A stretch of 64,000 bases of DNA from Bradyrhizobium lablabi (GTDB lineage: Bacteria; Pseudomonadota; Alphaproteobacteria; Rhizobiales; Xanthobacteraceae), in contig NZ_JAFCJK010000002.1 of NCBI RefSeq assembly GCF_018131005.1, positions 248,001 to 312,000 on the forward strand. The letters run 5' to 3'. Positions 52,684 through 61,085 of this stretch are shown here, piece after piece (position 1 is the stretch's first letter; every line of letters starts with the position of its first letter). Below the pieces are notes generated by a model. The model searched no databases and was not told where the DNA came from. It was given only the letters and a program-made list of their open reading frames with translations. A program made the position numbers and the translations under genes.

Positions 52684-52779
52684 GATCATGATGCGACTAT
52701 CGCATCATGATCTCAGCCCTTTCTTTGTTTGAGCATGATCTCTTCGGAAAACCGGCTTCCACTTTTCCGGATCATGCTC
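52684..52779. repeat. Two consecutive extragenic palindromes
   Basis: The first, GATCATGATGCG (52684-52695) and CGCATCATGATC (52701-52712), is a 12-base perfect inverted repeat with a 5-base loop. The second spans 52731-52779, with arms GAGCATGAT/ATCATGCTC and inner CGGAAAA/TTTTCCG. The second matches, from memory, a palindrome family widespread in Rhizobiales. They lie between the 3' end of the GDPD operon and the acyltransferase start, so they may terminate the former. No gene is seen in 52659-52862. Confidence 0.72.
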
Positions 52780-52862
52780 CTGCGATCAGCCATCGCGCGT
52801 GGCGACCAACCGTTGCCAAGATCGTGCATCGCAGCGACGACTTCAAGGTTGACGGCGGCATG

Positions 52863-53615
52863 TCAGCTTCCCGGAACGAACCCCTCGAAAATGATCTGGT
52901 CGGCGTGACGCGCGGCGCGCTCGCGCTGTTCCGCCGTCCGCACGGTCCAGGCGAGCAACGGGCAGCCGAACACCTTACGGGCGATCCACGGCGCGGGCGC
53001 AGGCAGCTGGTCGACCCAGAATGCGACGAAATGCGGCTCGGTCCGAAACCCGTGACGTAAGTAAAGCATGCTGTCGCGCTGGGCCGGCGTCAGCTTCTTC
53101 CAGTAACCATCGTCATAATTGCGCTGGGCAACGATGCCGCGCGGCAGTTTCGGCATGATTTCGCGCAGCGCCAGCACCTGATCGGGGTCGAAGGACATGC
53201 CGACCACCGGGCCGGAATAAGAGGACAGCACCTCGGCCATCCGCCGAACCAGCTTGCGGTCACCGTTGAAATGGCTCTTTACCTCGACCACCAGCGGAAC
53301 GCGGCCGCCGACGAGCGCGCAGAGGTCGCCGAGCGTCATCATCGGCTCGGACGTGTCCTTGAACTTCACCGCCTTCAACTCGGCCGCGGTCTTGCCCAGC
53401 AAGGCGCCCGAACCCTCGGTGAGGCGGCCGAGCGCATCGTCGTGATGCACCATCGCCTCGCCGTCGGCGGTAAGTTGGATGTCACATTCTATGGCGAAAT
53501 TGCCGGCGACCGCGGCCTGCGCCGCAGCCGGCATGTTCTCGATGACGCCGCAGGCGGCATCGTGCAGGCCGCGATGGGCGACCGGCCGCCTGGTCAGCCA
53601 ATCAGGTGCGCGCAT
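52863..53615 (-). CDS. Glycerophosphodiester phosphodiesterase
   Basis: 250 residues of a TIM-barrel GDPD. AHRGLHDA holds the first catalytic His-Arg, ENMPAAAQAAV the metal-binding Glu and FAIECDIQLTADGEAMVHHD the second Glu-x-Asp with His. It hydrolyses glycerophosphodiesters to sn-glycerol-3-phosphate and alcohol. The RidA gene is 7 bases upstream on the same strand, so they form an operon. No signal peptide is evident. Confidence 0.93.
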   Translation of the reverse strand: MRAPDWLTRRPVAHRGLHDAACGVIENMPAAAQAAVAGNFAIECDIQLTADGEAMVHHDDALGRLTEGSGALLGKTAAELKAVKFKDTSEPMMTLGDLCALVGGRVPLVVEVKSHFNGDRKLVRRMAEVLSSYSGPVVGMSFDPDQVLALREIMPKLPRGIVAQRNYDDGYWKKLTPAQRDSMLYLRHGFRTEPHFVAFWVDQLPAPAPWIARKVFGCPLLAWTVRTAEQRERAARHADQIIFEGFVPGS

Positions 53616-53622
53616 CGCCGGT

Positions 53623-54090
53623 TCACGAGACTTCGAACAGGCCCTCGACTTCGACCGCCGCGTCCGCAGGCAGCGAGGCGACGCCGACGGTGGTACGGGC
53701 GTGACGGCCCTTGTCGCCGAAGGCTGCGACCATCAGGTCGGAAGCGCCGTTCAGCACCTTCGGCCCGTCGAGGAAATCTGGCGCGGAATTGATGAAGCCG
53801 CCGAGGCGCACGACGCGCACGACCTTGTCGAGATCGCCGAGCGCGGCCTTGATTTGCGCAAGCAGGTTGATGGCACAGCCGCGCGCTGCCGCGGTGCCTT
53901 GCTCGATGGTTACGCCGGCGCCGAGCTTGCCCTTGGCGATCAGCTTGCCCTCGGCGTTGAAGCAAACCTGGCCGGATACGAACAGCAGGTTTCCGGTGCG
54001 GACAAAGCCTACATAATTTGCGACCGGGGAGGCGGGCTCGTGCAGCGTGATGCCCTGTGCCGCCAGCTTCTGTTCGACTGTACCCGCCAT
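53623..54090 (-). CDS. RidA-family protein
   Basis: 155 residues from the ATG at 54090, after GATGAG. The fold is the YjgF/YER057c/UK114 barrel: ANYVGFVRTGNLLFVSGQVC, AAARGCAINLLAQIKAALG and VVRLGGFINSAPDF. The catalytic-type Arg of RidA (in the consensus IxxVNRVRTTVF) is replaced in this group by a variant. It removes reactive imines or binds small molecules. The Cys in SGQVC is unusual. It leads an operon with the GDPD gene. Confidence 0.88.
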   Translation of the reverse strand: MAGTVEQKLAAQGITLHEPASPVANYVGFVRTGNLLFVSGQVCFNAEGKLIAKGKLGAGVTIEQGTAAARGCAINLLAQIKAALGDLDKVVRVVRLGGFINSAPDFLDGPKVLNGASDLMVAAFGDKGRHARTTVGVASLPADAAVEVEGLFEVS

Positions 54091-54335
54091 GTTCTCATCC
54101 CTGGTTGAATTTATCTGAAATTTGGAAACGCGCTCAGGCGGGGCATTGTTTCGCGCATCGCGCCGCCGGTTGCAAGCGAAGGAACTCCTGACCAACCGTC
54201 GGAAATCGCAGGGATAGCCGCCGCAAGGCGGGCATGGCCGGATCCGTCCGTTACCTTTTTGTGAGACTCGCCCCAGTTGCGGCGCAATAGCGCCGTCACT
54301 ATTGTGACGAATCGCCGTAGGGTTGAGGAAAGAAC

Positions 54336-55202
54336 ATGGTCTTGCCGTTCCGGCTTCCGTTGCGCGCCGTGGTTTTGTCGATTGCGGTTGCCGCTGGGGG
54401 CGAATTTGCCGGCTCGCCAGCCGTTGCTGCCGCGGGCGGGCCGTTTCTCTCGCATCAGGCGCTCTACGAGCTCAGCCTCGTCAAGTCGCGCGGCGGCAAT
54501 GCGATCAGCAATGCGCGCGGGCGCATCCTCTACAACTTCTCCGGCAACACCTGCGAGGGCTATACGTCAGAATTCCGCCAAGTGTCCGAGCTCGACAGCG
54601 GCGAGGGCAAGGTGACGCTGTCAGACCTGCGCTCATCCTCCTGGGAGGACGCTGCCGGCAAGACCTACCGTTTCAAGATCGACGCCCGCATGAATGACAG
54701 CGATTCCGCACCGGTCGACGGGATTGCCGAGCGGGTCGGCGACCACATCACAGTCAAGCTGAAAGAGCCGGTCAACAAGACCTTCGATCTCGACGGCCAG
54801 ATCGTGTTTCCAACCGAGCAGATTCAGCACATCATCGCCGCTGCCCGCGAAGGCAAGTCGGTGCTCGAGCTGACGGTCTATGATGGTTCCGATAATGGCG
54901 AGAAGGTGTACAACACGCTTTCGGTCATCGGCCAGCCGATCCCGGGCGACCGCGCAACCGCGTCGCCTGATCCGTCCACCGCAAGCGAGGCCATGAAATC
55001 GATGACGCGCTGGCCGGTGACGGTGAGCTACTACGACCGCGATGCCACGGCCAAGGACGGCGAGCAGACGCCAGTCTACGCGATGTCGTTCGAACTCTAC
55101 GAGAACGGCGTTTCGCGCGCGCTGGTGCTTGATTACAACGACTTCGTCATCTCGGGCGCGATGGGCAAATTCGACGTCAAGGACAGCAAGCCCTGCAAGT
55201 GA
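54336..55202 (+). CDS. eipB: EipB-family periplasmic envelope-integrity protein (DUF1849)
   Basis: 288 residues. A signal peptide (LRAVVLSIAVAAGGEFAGSP) precedes FLSHQALYELSLVKSRGGNA and GRILYNFSGNTCEGYTSEFR. EipB is a periplasmic beta-spiral protein needed for envelope integrity in Brucella. Cys73 and Cys287 match the conserved pair that forms a disulphide closing the spiral. The length fits. It is monocistronic, with a repeat remnant downstream. Confidence 0.92.
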   Translation: MVLPFRLPLRAVVLSIAVAAGGEFAGSPAVAAAGGPFLSHQALYELSLVKSRGGNAISNARGRILYNFSGNTCEGYTSEFRQVSELDSGEGKVTLSDLRSSSWEDAAGKTYRFKIDARMNDSDSAPVDGIAERVGDHITVKLKEPVNKTFDLDGQIVFPTEQIQHIIAAAREGKSVLELTVYDGSDNGEKVYNTLSVIGQPIPGDRATASPDPSTASEAMKSMTRWPVTVSYYDRDATAKDGEQTPVYAMSFELYENGVSRALVLDYNDFVISGAMGKFDVKDSKPCK

Positions 55203-55205
55203 GGC

Positions 55206-55287
55206 TGCGCTGAGGCATGTATTGCTTCGCGGAGCCTGCCATCCGGCGGCGCTTCGCGCCGACCGGGTAGCTCGTAATGACGGAAGC
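55206..55287. repeat. Partial copy of the 48531-type extragenic repeat
   Basis: The short fragments ATTGCTTCG, GCGCTTCGCGC and GTAATGACGG parallel the 48531-48684 element. The copy is diverged and incomplete, and lies directly after eipB. Confidence 0.4.
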
Positions 55288-55364
55288 ATCGTGTGTGACC
55301 GGTCTGGTCGAGAGTGCCGGACCCGGATAGGCTTCGCTGCAATCACGCGTCAGGGAGGCATAAC

Positions 55365-55766
55365 ATGAGCAAGCTGGAACATCTTCGCCCAAGCGGCCTT
55401 CACCATAATCCGGCATACTCCCACGTCGTAGTCGCCTCCGGCGCACGCACGATCTTTATCGCGGGACAAGTGTCCACCGACGAGGAGGGACGCGTGGTCG
55501 GCGTCGGTGATCTGGCGGCGCAGACGACGCAGGTGATGCACAATATCGGCCTGGCGCTGAAGGCCGCCGGCGCGAGCTACGCCAACATCGTCAAGATCAC
55601 CACCTTCGTCGTCGGCTACAGGCCGGAGCTTCGTCCCGTCATCGGCAAGGCGCGCTCGGCGTTCTTCGAGGGCATGGAACCGCCAGCGAGCACGCTTGTC
55701 GGTGTATCCGCGCTTGCCGCACCTGAATGGCTGATCGAGATCGAGGCGGTGGCGGTCGCCGATTGA
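55365..55766 (+). CDS. RidA-family protein (second copy)
   Basis: 133 residues from the ATG at 55365, after GGGAGG. It is a different RidA subfamily from the 53623 gene: YSHVVVASGARTIFIAGQVS, MHNIGLALKAAGASYANIVK and PPASTLVGVSALAAPEWLIE are the family blocks. It lies 162 bases after eipB and has no obvious partner, so its substrate is unknown. Confidence 0.88.
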   Translation: MSKLEHLRPSGLHHNPAYSHVVVASGARTIFIAGQVSTDEEGRVVGVGDLAAQTTQVMHNIGLALKAAGASYANIVKITTFVVGYRPELRPVIGKARSAFFEGMEPPASTLVGVSALAAPEWLIEIEAVAVAD

Positions 55767-55873
55767 AGTCTGCTCGTCGCCGCACGGGGCGAGACGCAGC
55801 GACACTCTCCAAGGCTTCGGCGGGCAAGTCGCTCCGCGCGCAATGATGGAGTGTGCGCTCGCCGCCGCCGTGG

Positions 55874-57172
55874 CTACTCATCCGCCTGCTTCGCCGGCCC
55901 TTCATAGGCAATGCCTCTGATGACGGCGGCGTTGCCGAACCTCTTGCGCAGGCCGTCCATCGCACGCTCGGCATCGGCGGAGCGGCGGTCGAGCATGTCG
56001 GCATCGTTGGCCTGCGTGCCCGGCCGCAGCGCGCTGACGCCGGTGCCCATCAGGCGGAAAGCGGTGCCGTCGATTTCCCTGGCCAGCATCTCGCGCGATA
56101 CCGCAAAAATCTTCGCCGCGAGTTGGGTCGGCGTCTGGATCGATTGCGAGCGGGTGCGTTGGCGAAAATCCGCCGTCTTCAACTTCAGCGTGATGGTGCA
56201 GCCCGAAAGGTCGCTGGTCTTCAGCCGTGCCGAGACCTTCTCCGACAGCCTCCAGAGCAGCTTCTCCAGCGTCGCGAAATCTCGGATGTCGTTCTCGAAG
56301 GTCGTCTCGCTCGAGATTGTCTTGGCGCCACGATCGGGCACGACGCGGCGGTCGTCGATGCCCCGCGCCAACTGCCACAGCCGGCGGCCCTCGCCGGAGA
56401 GCTGCTTCATCAGCTCGTTTTCATCGGCGCGCTGCAGGTCGGCAATGGTGCGGAAGCCGCGTTGTGCGAGCTTCTCCTGCGTCGCGGGCCCGACGCCGTA
56501 GATGAAGCCGACCGGCTTGTCCGCGAGCATCTCGCGGGCCTCGTCCTGGTCCAGTGCGGCAAAGCCTCGCGGCTTGTCGAGATCGGAGGCGATCTTGGCA
56601 AGGAACTTGTTGGAGGAGAGCCCGACCGACACCGTGATTCCGATCTCGCGTTCGACATCGCGCGCGAACCTGGCCAGTACCTTCGCCGGGATCATGCCGT
56701 GGACGCGCTGCGTGCCGGACAGGTCGAGGAAGGCCTCGTCGATCGACAGCGGCTCGACGAGCGGCGTCAGCGCCTGCATGGCGTGACGCACCTCGCGTCC
56801 GACCCGGACATATTTTGCCATGTCGGGGCGGATCACGGTCGCGTTCGGGCAGAGCGCGAGCGCCTTGAACATCGGCATCGCCGAGCAGACGCCATAGGTG
56901 CGGGCAATGTAGCAGGCGGCCGACACGACGCCGCGCTTGCCGCCGCCGATAATCACCGGCCGGTCGGCGATGTCGGGATTGTCGCGCTTTTCGACGGTTG
57001 CGTAGAACGCGTCGCAGTCGATATGCGCCAGCGCCAGCGCGGGGAGGGTGCGGTGGCGGACCAGCCGGGGCGAACCGCAATGACCGCATCGCTTCGCCCT
57101 GAAATCGAGGTCGCCGAGACAGTCCCGGCAGATCCCGAGCGGGCCGCCTGACGCTGGCGCCGCCGTCGTCAC
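55874..57172 (-). CDS. dinB: DNA polymerase IV (DinB) with N-terminal zinc ribbon
   Basis: 432 residues. Cys15, Cys18, Cys29 and Cys32 (CRDC and CGHC) form a likely zinc ribbon ahead of the Y-family palm/fingers domains, an extension found in alphaproteobacterial DinB. HIDCDAFYATVEKRDNP holds the first catalytic Asp and SIDEAFLD the others. The C-terminal little-finger domain (TFENDIRDFATLEKL) follows. The enzyme performs error-prone translesion synthesis. The GTG start overlaps the stop of the DUF3572 gene by four bases (GTGA), so the two are coupled. No LexA box was identified. Confidence 0.95.
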   Translation of the reverse strand: MTTAAPASGGPLGICRDCLGDLDFRAKRCGHCGSPRLVRHRTLPALALAHIDCDAFYATVEKRDNPDIADRPVIIGGGKRGVVSAACYIARTYGVCSAMPMFKALALCPNATVIRPDMAKYVRVGREVRHAMQALTPLVEPLSIDEAFLDLSGTQRVHGMIPAKVLARFARDVEREIGITVSVGLSSNKFLAKIASDLDKPRGFAALDQDEAREMLADKPVGFIYGVGPATQEKLAQRGFRTIADLQRADENELMKQLSGEGRRLWQLARGIDDRRVVPDRGAKTISSETTFENDIRDFATLEKLLWRLSEKVSARLKTSDLSGCTITLKLKTADFRQRTRSQSIQTPTQLAAKIFAVSREMLAREIDGTAFRLMGTGVSALRPGTQANDADMLDRRSADAERAMDGLRKRFGNAAVIRGIAYEGPAKQADE

Positions 57173-57468
57173 GGCACGTCGCGCTCCCAGTTCCGCTCAC
57201 CCAGCACCTGATGGGCCGCAGCGATGTTGGTCGGATGCAGTTCCGAGGCGCTGGCAAAGGCCTTCACCATGGCATCATCGCGCATGACGAAATCGAGCAC
57301 GCTCGCAAGGAATTGAGGATCGGAAGCCGCGCTCCGCAGCGTCTCGGGCCCGATTCCCGTCTCGGCCAGGAACAGACCCAGCCGCTCGGGATCGCCGGCA
57401 ATGAAGCTCAGTGCCTGAATCGCAACGATTTCAGCAACTTCCCGAGGGTTGTGAACAGGCTTTTTCAA
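57169..57468 (-). CDS. DUF3572 family protein
   Basis: 99 residues from a TTG at 57468 that gives a family-like start (LKKPVHNPREVAEIVAIQAL). The longer frame from ATG 57561 adds a basic, non-homologous part. The core FIAGDPERLGLFLAETGIGP and LASVLDFVMRDDAMVKAFA is conserved in Rhizobiales. It is upstream of and overlaps dinB, suggesting a role linked to DNA-damage response, though the function is unknown. Confidence 0.82.
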   Translation of the reverse strand: MKKPVHNPREVAEIVAIQALSFIAGDPERLGLFLAETGIGPETLRSAASDPQFLASVLDFVMRDDAMVKAFASASELHPTNIAAAHQVLGERNWERDVP

Positions 57469-57699
57469 CGCGCCAGTTTGCCTTTCCGTTAACTTATGAT
57501 CTCTATTGAGACGCCCATCATGCCCGAGTCTTCCACGTGTGTTCAAGCAAACGGAAACCACGCTTTCGCAAGTTGGCGTTCGGGTTTAACGGGTTAAGAG
57601 CGATTCTGGCGCTAGTTTGAATTCACATTTCGACGCGCCCCAAGCGTGGTGCCCGATGCACCGCTGCCGGGCCCGTCTCCTGGATTTAGGAGGGACGGG

Positions 57700-58065
57700 A
57701 TGGCCAAAACCGTCCTGATCGTGGAGGACAACGAGCTCAACATGAAGCTCTTTCGCGATCTGTTGGAAGCGCATGGCTATCAGACCTCGGGCACCAGTAA
57801 CGGTTTTGAGGCGCTCGACATCGTCCGCAAGCTGCGTCCCGACCTCATCCTGATGGATATTCAGTTGCCGCAGGTTTCCGGCCTCGAGGTTACGCGCTGG
57901 ATCAAGGACGATCCGGACCTGCGCGCCATACCGGTGGTCGCGGTCACGGCCTTCGCCATGAAGGGCGACGAGGAGCGCATCCGCGAAGGCGGCTGCGAGG
58001 CCTATTTGTCAAAGCCCATTTCGGTCGGAAAATTTATTGAAACTGTCCGACGTTTTATCGGGTAG
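57700..58065 (+). CDS. divK: Single-domain response regulator DivK
   Basis: 121 residues, a stand-alone receiver. The acidic pocket (VEDNE), phosphoacceptor Asp53 in LILMDIQLP, the Thr in VVAVTAFAM and the Lys in YLSKPIS are all intact. DivK is phosphorylated by DivJ/PleC and controls CckA through DivL, and so CtrA. AGGAGGGACGGG precedes the ATG. pleD starts 17 bases downstream, the standard alphaproteobacterial divK-pleD operon. Confidence 0.96.
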   Translation: MAKTVLIVEDNELNMKLFRDLLEAHGYQTSGTSNGFEALDIVRKLRPDLILMDIQLPQVSGLEVTRWIKDDPDLRAIPVVAVTAFAMKGDEERIREGGCEAYLSKPISVGKFIETVRRFIG

Positions 58066-58082
58066 TAGGGAGTGCAGTTCCG

Positions 58083-59456
58083 ATGTCCGCGCGTATCCTT
58101 GTCGTCGATGACGTTCCGGCGAACGTCAAGCTCCTGGAAGCTCGACTGTCGGCCGAATATTTCGACGTGCTGACCGCTTCCAACGGCGCCGAGGCACTGG
58201 AGATCTGCGCGCGTGCCGAATGCGACATCATCCTGCTCGACGTGATGATGCCCGATATGGACGGCTTCGAGGTCTGCCGCCGCCTGAAGTCCAATCCGGT
58301 CACCCATTTCATTCCCGTCGTCATCGTCACCGCGCTGGACAGCCCCGCCGACCGCGTCCGCGGCCTCGAAGCGGGCGCCGATGATTTCCTGACCAAGCCG
58401 GTGTCCGACGTCGTGCTGATCGCGCGGGTACGGTCGCTGACGCGGCTGAAGATGATGACCGACGAGCTGCGCATGCGCGCCATTACTTCGCTCGAGATCG
58501 GGATGCAGGCGCCCGAGCGCAGCGCAATCGCCGACAAGGGCGTGGGCGGGCGCGTCCTCCTGGTCGACGACCGGCCGTCGTCCTATGAGAAGCTCGCGCC
58601 GATCCTCTCCGCCGAACACACCGTCGACGTCGAGACCAATCCTTCAGAAGCCTTGTTCCACGCCGCCGAGGGCGATTACGACCTGATGATCGTCTCGCTC
58701 GGCCTCGACAATTACGACGGCCTGCGGCTATGCAGCCAGGCGCGCTCGCTCGAACGCACGCGGCAATTGCCGATCCTCGCCATCTCGGACGCCGACAACA
58801 ACACGCGCCTGATGCGCGGGCTCGAGATCGGCGTCAACGACTATCTGCTGCGCCCGGTCGACAAGAACGAATTGCTGGCGCGCGCCCGCACCCAGATCCG
58901 CCGCCGCCGCTACACCGACCATCTGCGCGACAATGTGCAGAACTCGATCGAGATGGCGATCACTGATGCGCTGACGGGCTTGCACAATCGCCGCTACATG
59001 GAGAGCCATCTTGCGACGCTCGCCGAGCAGGCCTCGGCGCGCGGCAAGCCGCTTGCGCTGATGATCCTCGACATCGACTACTTCAAGTCGATCAACGACA
59101 CCTATGGTCATGACGCCGGCGATGACGTGCTGCGCGAGTTCGCTGTCCGCATCCGCAAGTCGATCCGCGGCATCGATCTCGCCTGTCGCTACGGCGGCGA
59201 GGAGTTCGTCATCGTGATGCCGGAGACCGATCTCCACGTCGCCGGCATGGTCGCCGAGCGGCTACGCCGCTCGATCGCCGGCGAGGCCTTCGCCGTCAAC
59301 AAGGGCGCGAGACGGATCGATGTGACGATCTCGATCGGCCTGGCCACGCTGGAGCGCAAGGGGGAATCAGTCGCCGACGTGCTCAAGCGCGCCGACACCG
59401 CGCTCTATCGCGCCAAGCACGACGGCCGCAATCGCGTGGTCTCGGCCGCGGCGTAG
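58083..59456 (+). CDS. pleD: Diguanylate cyclase response regulator PleD
   Basis: 457 residues: receiver 1 (Asp53 in IILLDVMMPDMDG), receiver 2 lacking the Asp (LMIVSLGLDNYDG has Ser at that place) and a GGDEF domain with GGEEF at 371-375. The I-site RGID (362-365) is five residues ahead of GGEEF, so product inhibition is likely. This REC-REC-GGDEF order defines PleD, which is activated by phosphorylation and makes c-di-GMP at the pole during cell development. divK lies directly upstream. Confidence 0.96.
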   Translation: MSARILVVDDVPANVKLLEARLSAEYFDVLTASNGAEALEICARAECDIILLDVMMPDMDGFEVCRRLKSNPVTHFIPVVIVTALDSPADRVRGLEAGADDFLTKPVSDVVLIARVRSLTRLKMMTDELRMRAITSLEIGMQAPERSAIADKGVGGRVLLVDDRPSSYEKLAPILSAEHTVDVETNPSEALFHAAEGDYDLMIVSLGLDNYDGLRLCSQARSLERTRQLPILAISDADNNTRLMRGLEIGVNDYLLRPVDKNELLARARTQIRRRRYTDHLRDNVQNSIEMAITDALTGLHNRRYMESHLATLAEQASARGKPLALMILDIDYFKSINDTYGHDAGDDVLREFAVRIRKSIRGIDLACRYGGEEFVIVMPETDLHVAGMVAERLRRSIAGEAFAVNKGARRIDVTISIGLATLERKGESVADVLKRADTALYRAKHDGRNRVVSAAA

Positions 59457-59581
59457 GCCGTTTACCCATAAACCTGGTGGCGTGATGTGACGATGCCATA
59501 TCCGCCTTGCTCACAAAGCGGCCGAGGTCGCACGGCGGCGTAATGCGTCGCGGACGGCCATGTCCGGATCGACGCGGAGGT

Positions 59582-59595
59582 TTGATCTAGATCAA
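59582..59595 (+). promoter_or_regulatory. FixK/FNR-type box, centre 66.5 bases before the ATG
   Basis: TTGATCTAGATCAA is a perfect 14-base palindrome, matching TTGAT-N4-ATCAA. The centre is at 59588.5 and the ATG at 59655, the same 66.5-base distance found at 22698-22771. The leader would start near 59630. Confidence 0.7.
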
Positions 59596-59654
59596 TGCTG
59601 CGGCTTCTCGCGAGAGGGTGGATCGGTAGGGGACTTTTTGCAATGGAGCGAGCC

Positions 59655-60011
59655 ATGACAAACCTAAAAGTTCTTGGCGCAATCGTGATTGCGGCATCCG
59701 CGCTGTCCAGCTCTGCTGCGCTGGCGCAGGCGGCCCTTTCCAATCCTGACGCATGCCAAGCTGAATTCGCCAGCTGCACGGGTCTTGGAACCGGGAGTAC
59801 GCCCACCGGCGGCTATCGGCGAACGGCGTATGGCCGGCCGGCGGCGGTTGCCGCGGGCGCTACAGTCGGCGGCTGGGGCAATTCTTACGCCATGTCCGGC
59901 GATATGGCCTGGCGCGGCAGCTGGAATGCGTATGCGGCCCGCAACGGCATCGTCTGCAGGCCCGGCACCTATTTCAAGGGTGCTGACGGTCTCCAGCATC
60001 CCTGCCAATAG
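59655..60011 (+). CDS. Small secreted protein with CxPGT-DG-CQ tail
   Basis: 118 residues from the ATG at 59655 after GGAGCG. The signal peptide VLGAIVIAASALSSSAALAQ ends at Ala-Gln. The mature part has ACQAEFASCTGLG, an Ala/Gly stretch, WGNSYAMSGDMAWRGSWN and the tail CRPGTYFKGADGLQHPCQ. The tail matches that of the protein at 21669 (CLPGTMTKLDDGNMYLCQ). The role is unknown. A FixK-type box lies upstream and a strong hairpin downstream. Confidence 0.78.
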   Translation: MTNLKVLGAIVIAASALSSSAALAQAALSNPDACQAEFASCTGLGTGSTPTGGYRRTAYGRPAAVAAGATVGGWGNSYAMSGDMAWRGSWNAYAARNGIVCRPGTYFKGADGLQHPCQ

Positions 60012-60024
60012 GTAATTGATGCTA

Positions 60025-60056
60025 ACTCAGGCGGCGAGCCAAAGCGCCGCCTGAGT
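60025..60056 (+). terminator. Strong hairpin after the small secreted protein gene
   Basis: ACTCAGGCGGCG (60025-60036) pairs perfectly with CGCCGCCTGAGT (60045-60056) over an 8-base loop. The T-run is weak (a few bases later), so it may also be a processing element. Confidence 0.7.
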
Positions 60057-60336
60057 CACGGCGGACTGCTGTTTCGCCGAAGTTTTCAGTCCACGTCAGG
60101 CACCACGACTGGATGGGGGTGCGGCCTCCGGATCGAGGTCCCGCACCATCGCCAATGCTTCGACGTGCCGCCCCGAAGGCGCGCGATGCTTGGAGGCCAC
60201 GACCCAAAGCGGCCAGCGTCTCCCATTTCCAAGTGCAGACCTTTGTCAGCGCTGTGCGATTGGCTCGCTCAGCGGGGTTGCCCTCGCCTGGTGAAACAAG
60301 ACGGACTGCGGTGCGTCGCCGACAGGCCAGAAACCA
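60057..60336. other. Intergenic region without recognised gene
   Basis: 280 bases between the hairpin and the bluB stop. I see no gene with a ribosome binding site, nor a repeat or riboswitch. Short frames on both strands look like shadows. Confidence 0.4.
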
Positions 60337-60987
60337 TCATCGGCAAAACACAAACTCCTGCGGTGACCGACGATGTTCCCAGCCGGCTCGCTCCAATTCC
60401 GGAATGTCTTCATCGTCCATTGGATAGCCGATGCAAAAGTATCCGATGAAGCGCCAGTCTTTGGGAACATCCAGAATCCTGGCGATGACGACAGGATCGA
60501 GGATCGACACCCATCCCATTCCGACGCCTTCAGCTCTGGCTACCAGCCACATTGAAAAGATCGCGGTCACGACGGAATAATCCGCCATCTCGGGCATCGT
60601 CCGCCGACCGAGGCCGTGTCCGACAGTGGTCGAGCGGTCGGCGAATACGGCCAGATGACAAGGCGCCTCGCGCAGTCCGGCCAGCTTCAAGCGGGCATAC
60701 CGGGTCGCCAGCCCGCCGTCATAGTCTGCGAGGGCATCGGCGTTGCAGGACTCGAAATTGGCGATCGCCGCCTCGCGACGGCCGACATCCTCGACAAGTA
60801 CAAAGCGCCAGGGCTGACTGAGGCCAACCGACGGCGCCAGACAGGCGACTTCGATCAATCTCTCGACCATGCCCGGCGGAAGGGGCTCAGAACGAAAGCG
60901 GCGCACGTCGCGGCGCCAGGCAAGTAATTCGAGCAAGCCCGCGCGAAAGGTGCTGTCGAAATTGGGTGCGTCCGGTTTTTGGTTCAT
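60337..60987 (-). CDS. bluB: 5,6-dimethylbenzimidazole synthase (BluB family)
   Basis: 216 residues from the ATG at 60987. BluB belongs to the nitroreductase-like flavin family and converts FMNH2 to the lower ligand of vitamin B12. WRRDVRRFRSEPLPPGMVER and APSVGLSQPWRFVLVEDVGR are the family blocks; GVGMGWVSILDP is the flavin-binding end. No cobalamin riboswitch or cob gene is adjacent. It lies 98 bases downstream of the tetR gene on the same strand, so read-through is possible. Confidence 0.87.
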   Translation of the reverse strand: MNQKPDAPNFDSTFRAGLLELLAWRRDVRRFRSEPLPPGMVERLIEVACLAPSVGLSQPWRFVLVEDVGRREAAIANFESCNADALADYDGGLATRYARLKLAGLREAPCHLAVFADRSTTVGHGLGRRTMPEMADYSVVTAIFSMWLVARAEGVGMGWVSILDPVVIARILDVPKDWRFIGYFCIGYPMDDEDIPELERAGWEHRRSPQEFVFCR

Positions 60988-61085
60988 GCTGGCCCTCGCT
61001 TGTGCTTCGACAGCTCCGGCGGGAGAGGGGACCTCCGCTCTCCTCGCGACCCGACCTGGTTTCGTTCGAAAGACGCGCTTGTGTT

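Noticed and set aside
57560..57600. CtrA box upstream of divK from TTAACGGGTTAA
   Set aside because: The spacing between the TTAA halves is 4 bases instead of 7.
60988..61085. Cobalamin riboswitch upstream of bluB
   Set aside because: The 98-base gap has no B12-box-like sequence or long leader, and bluB seems to be read with tetR.
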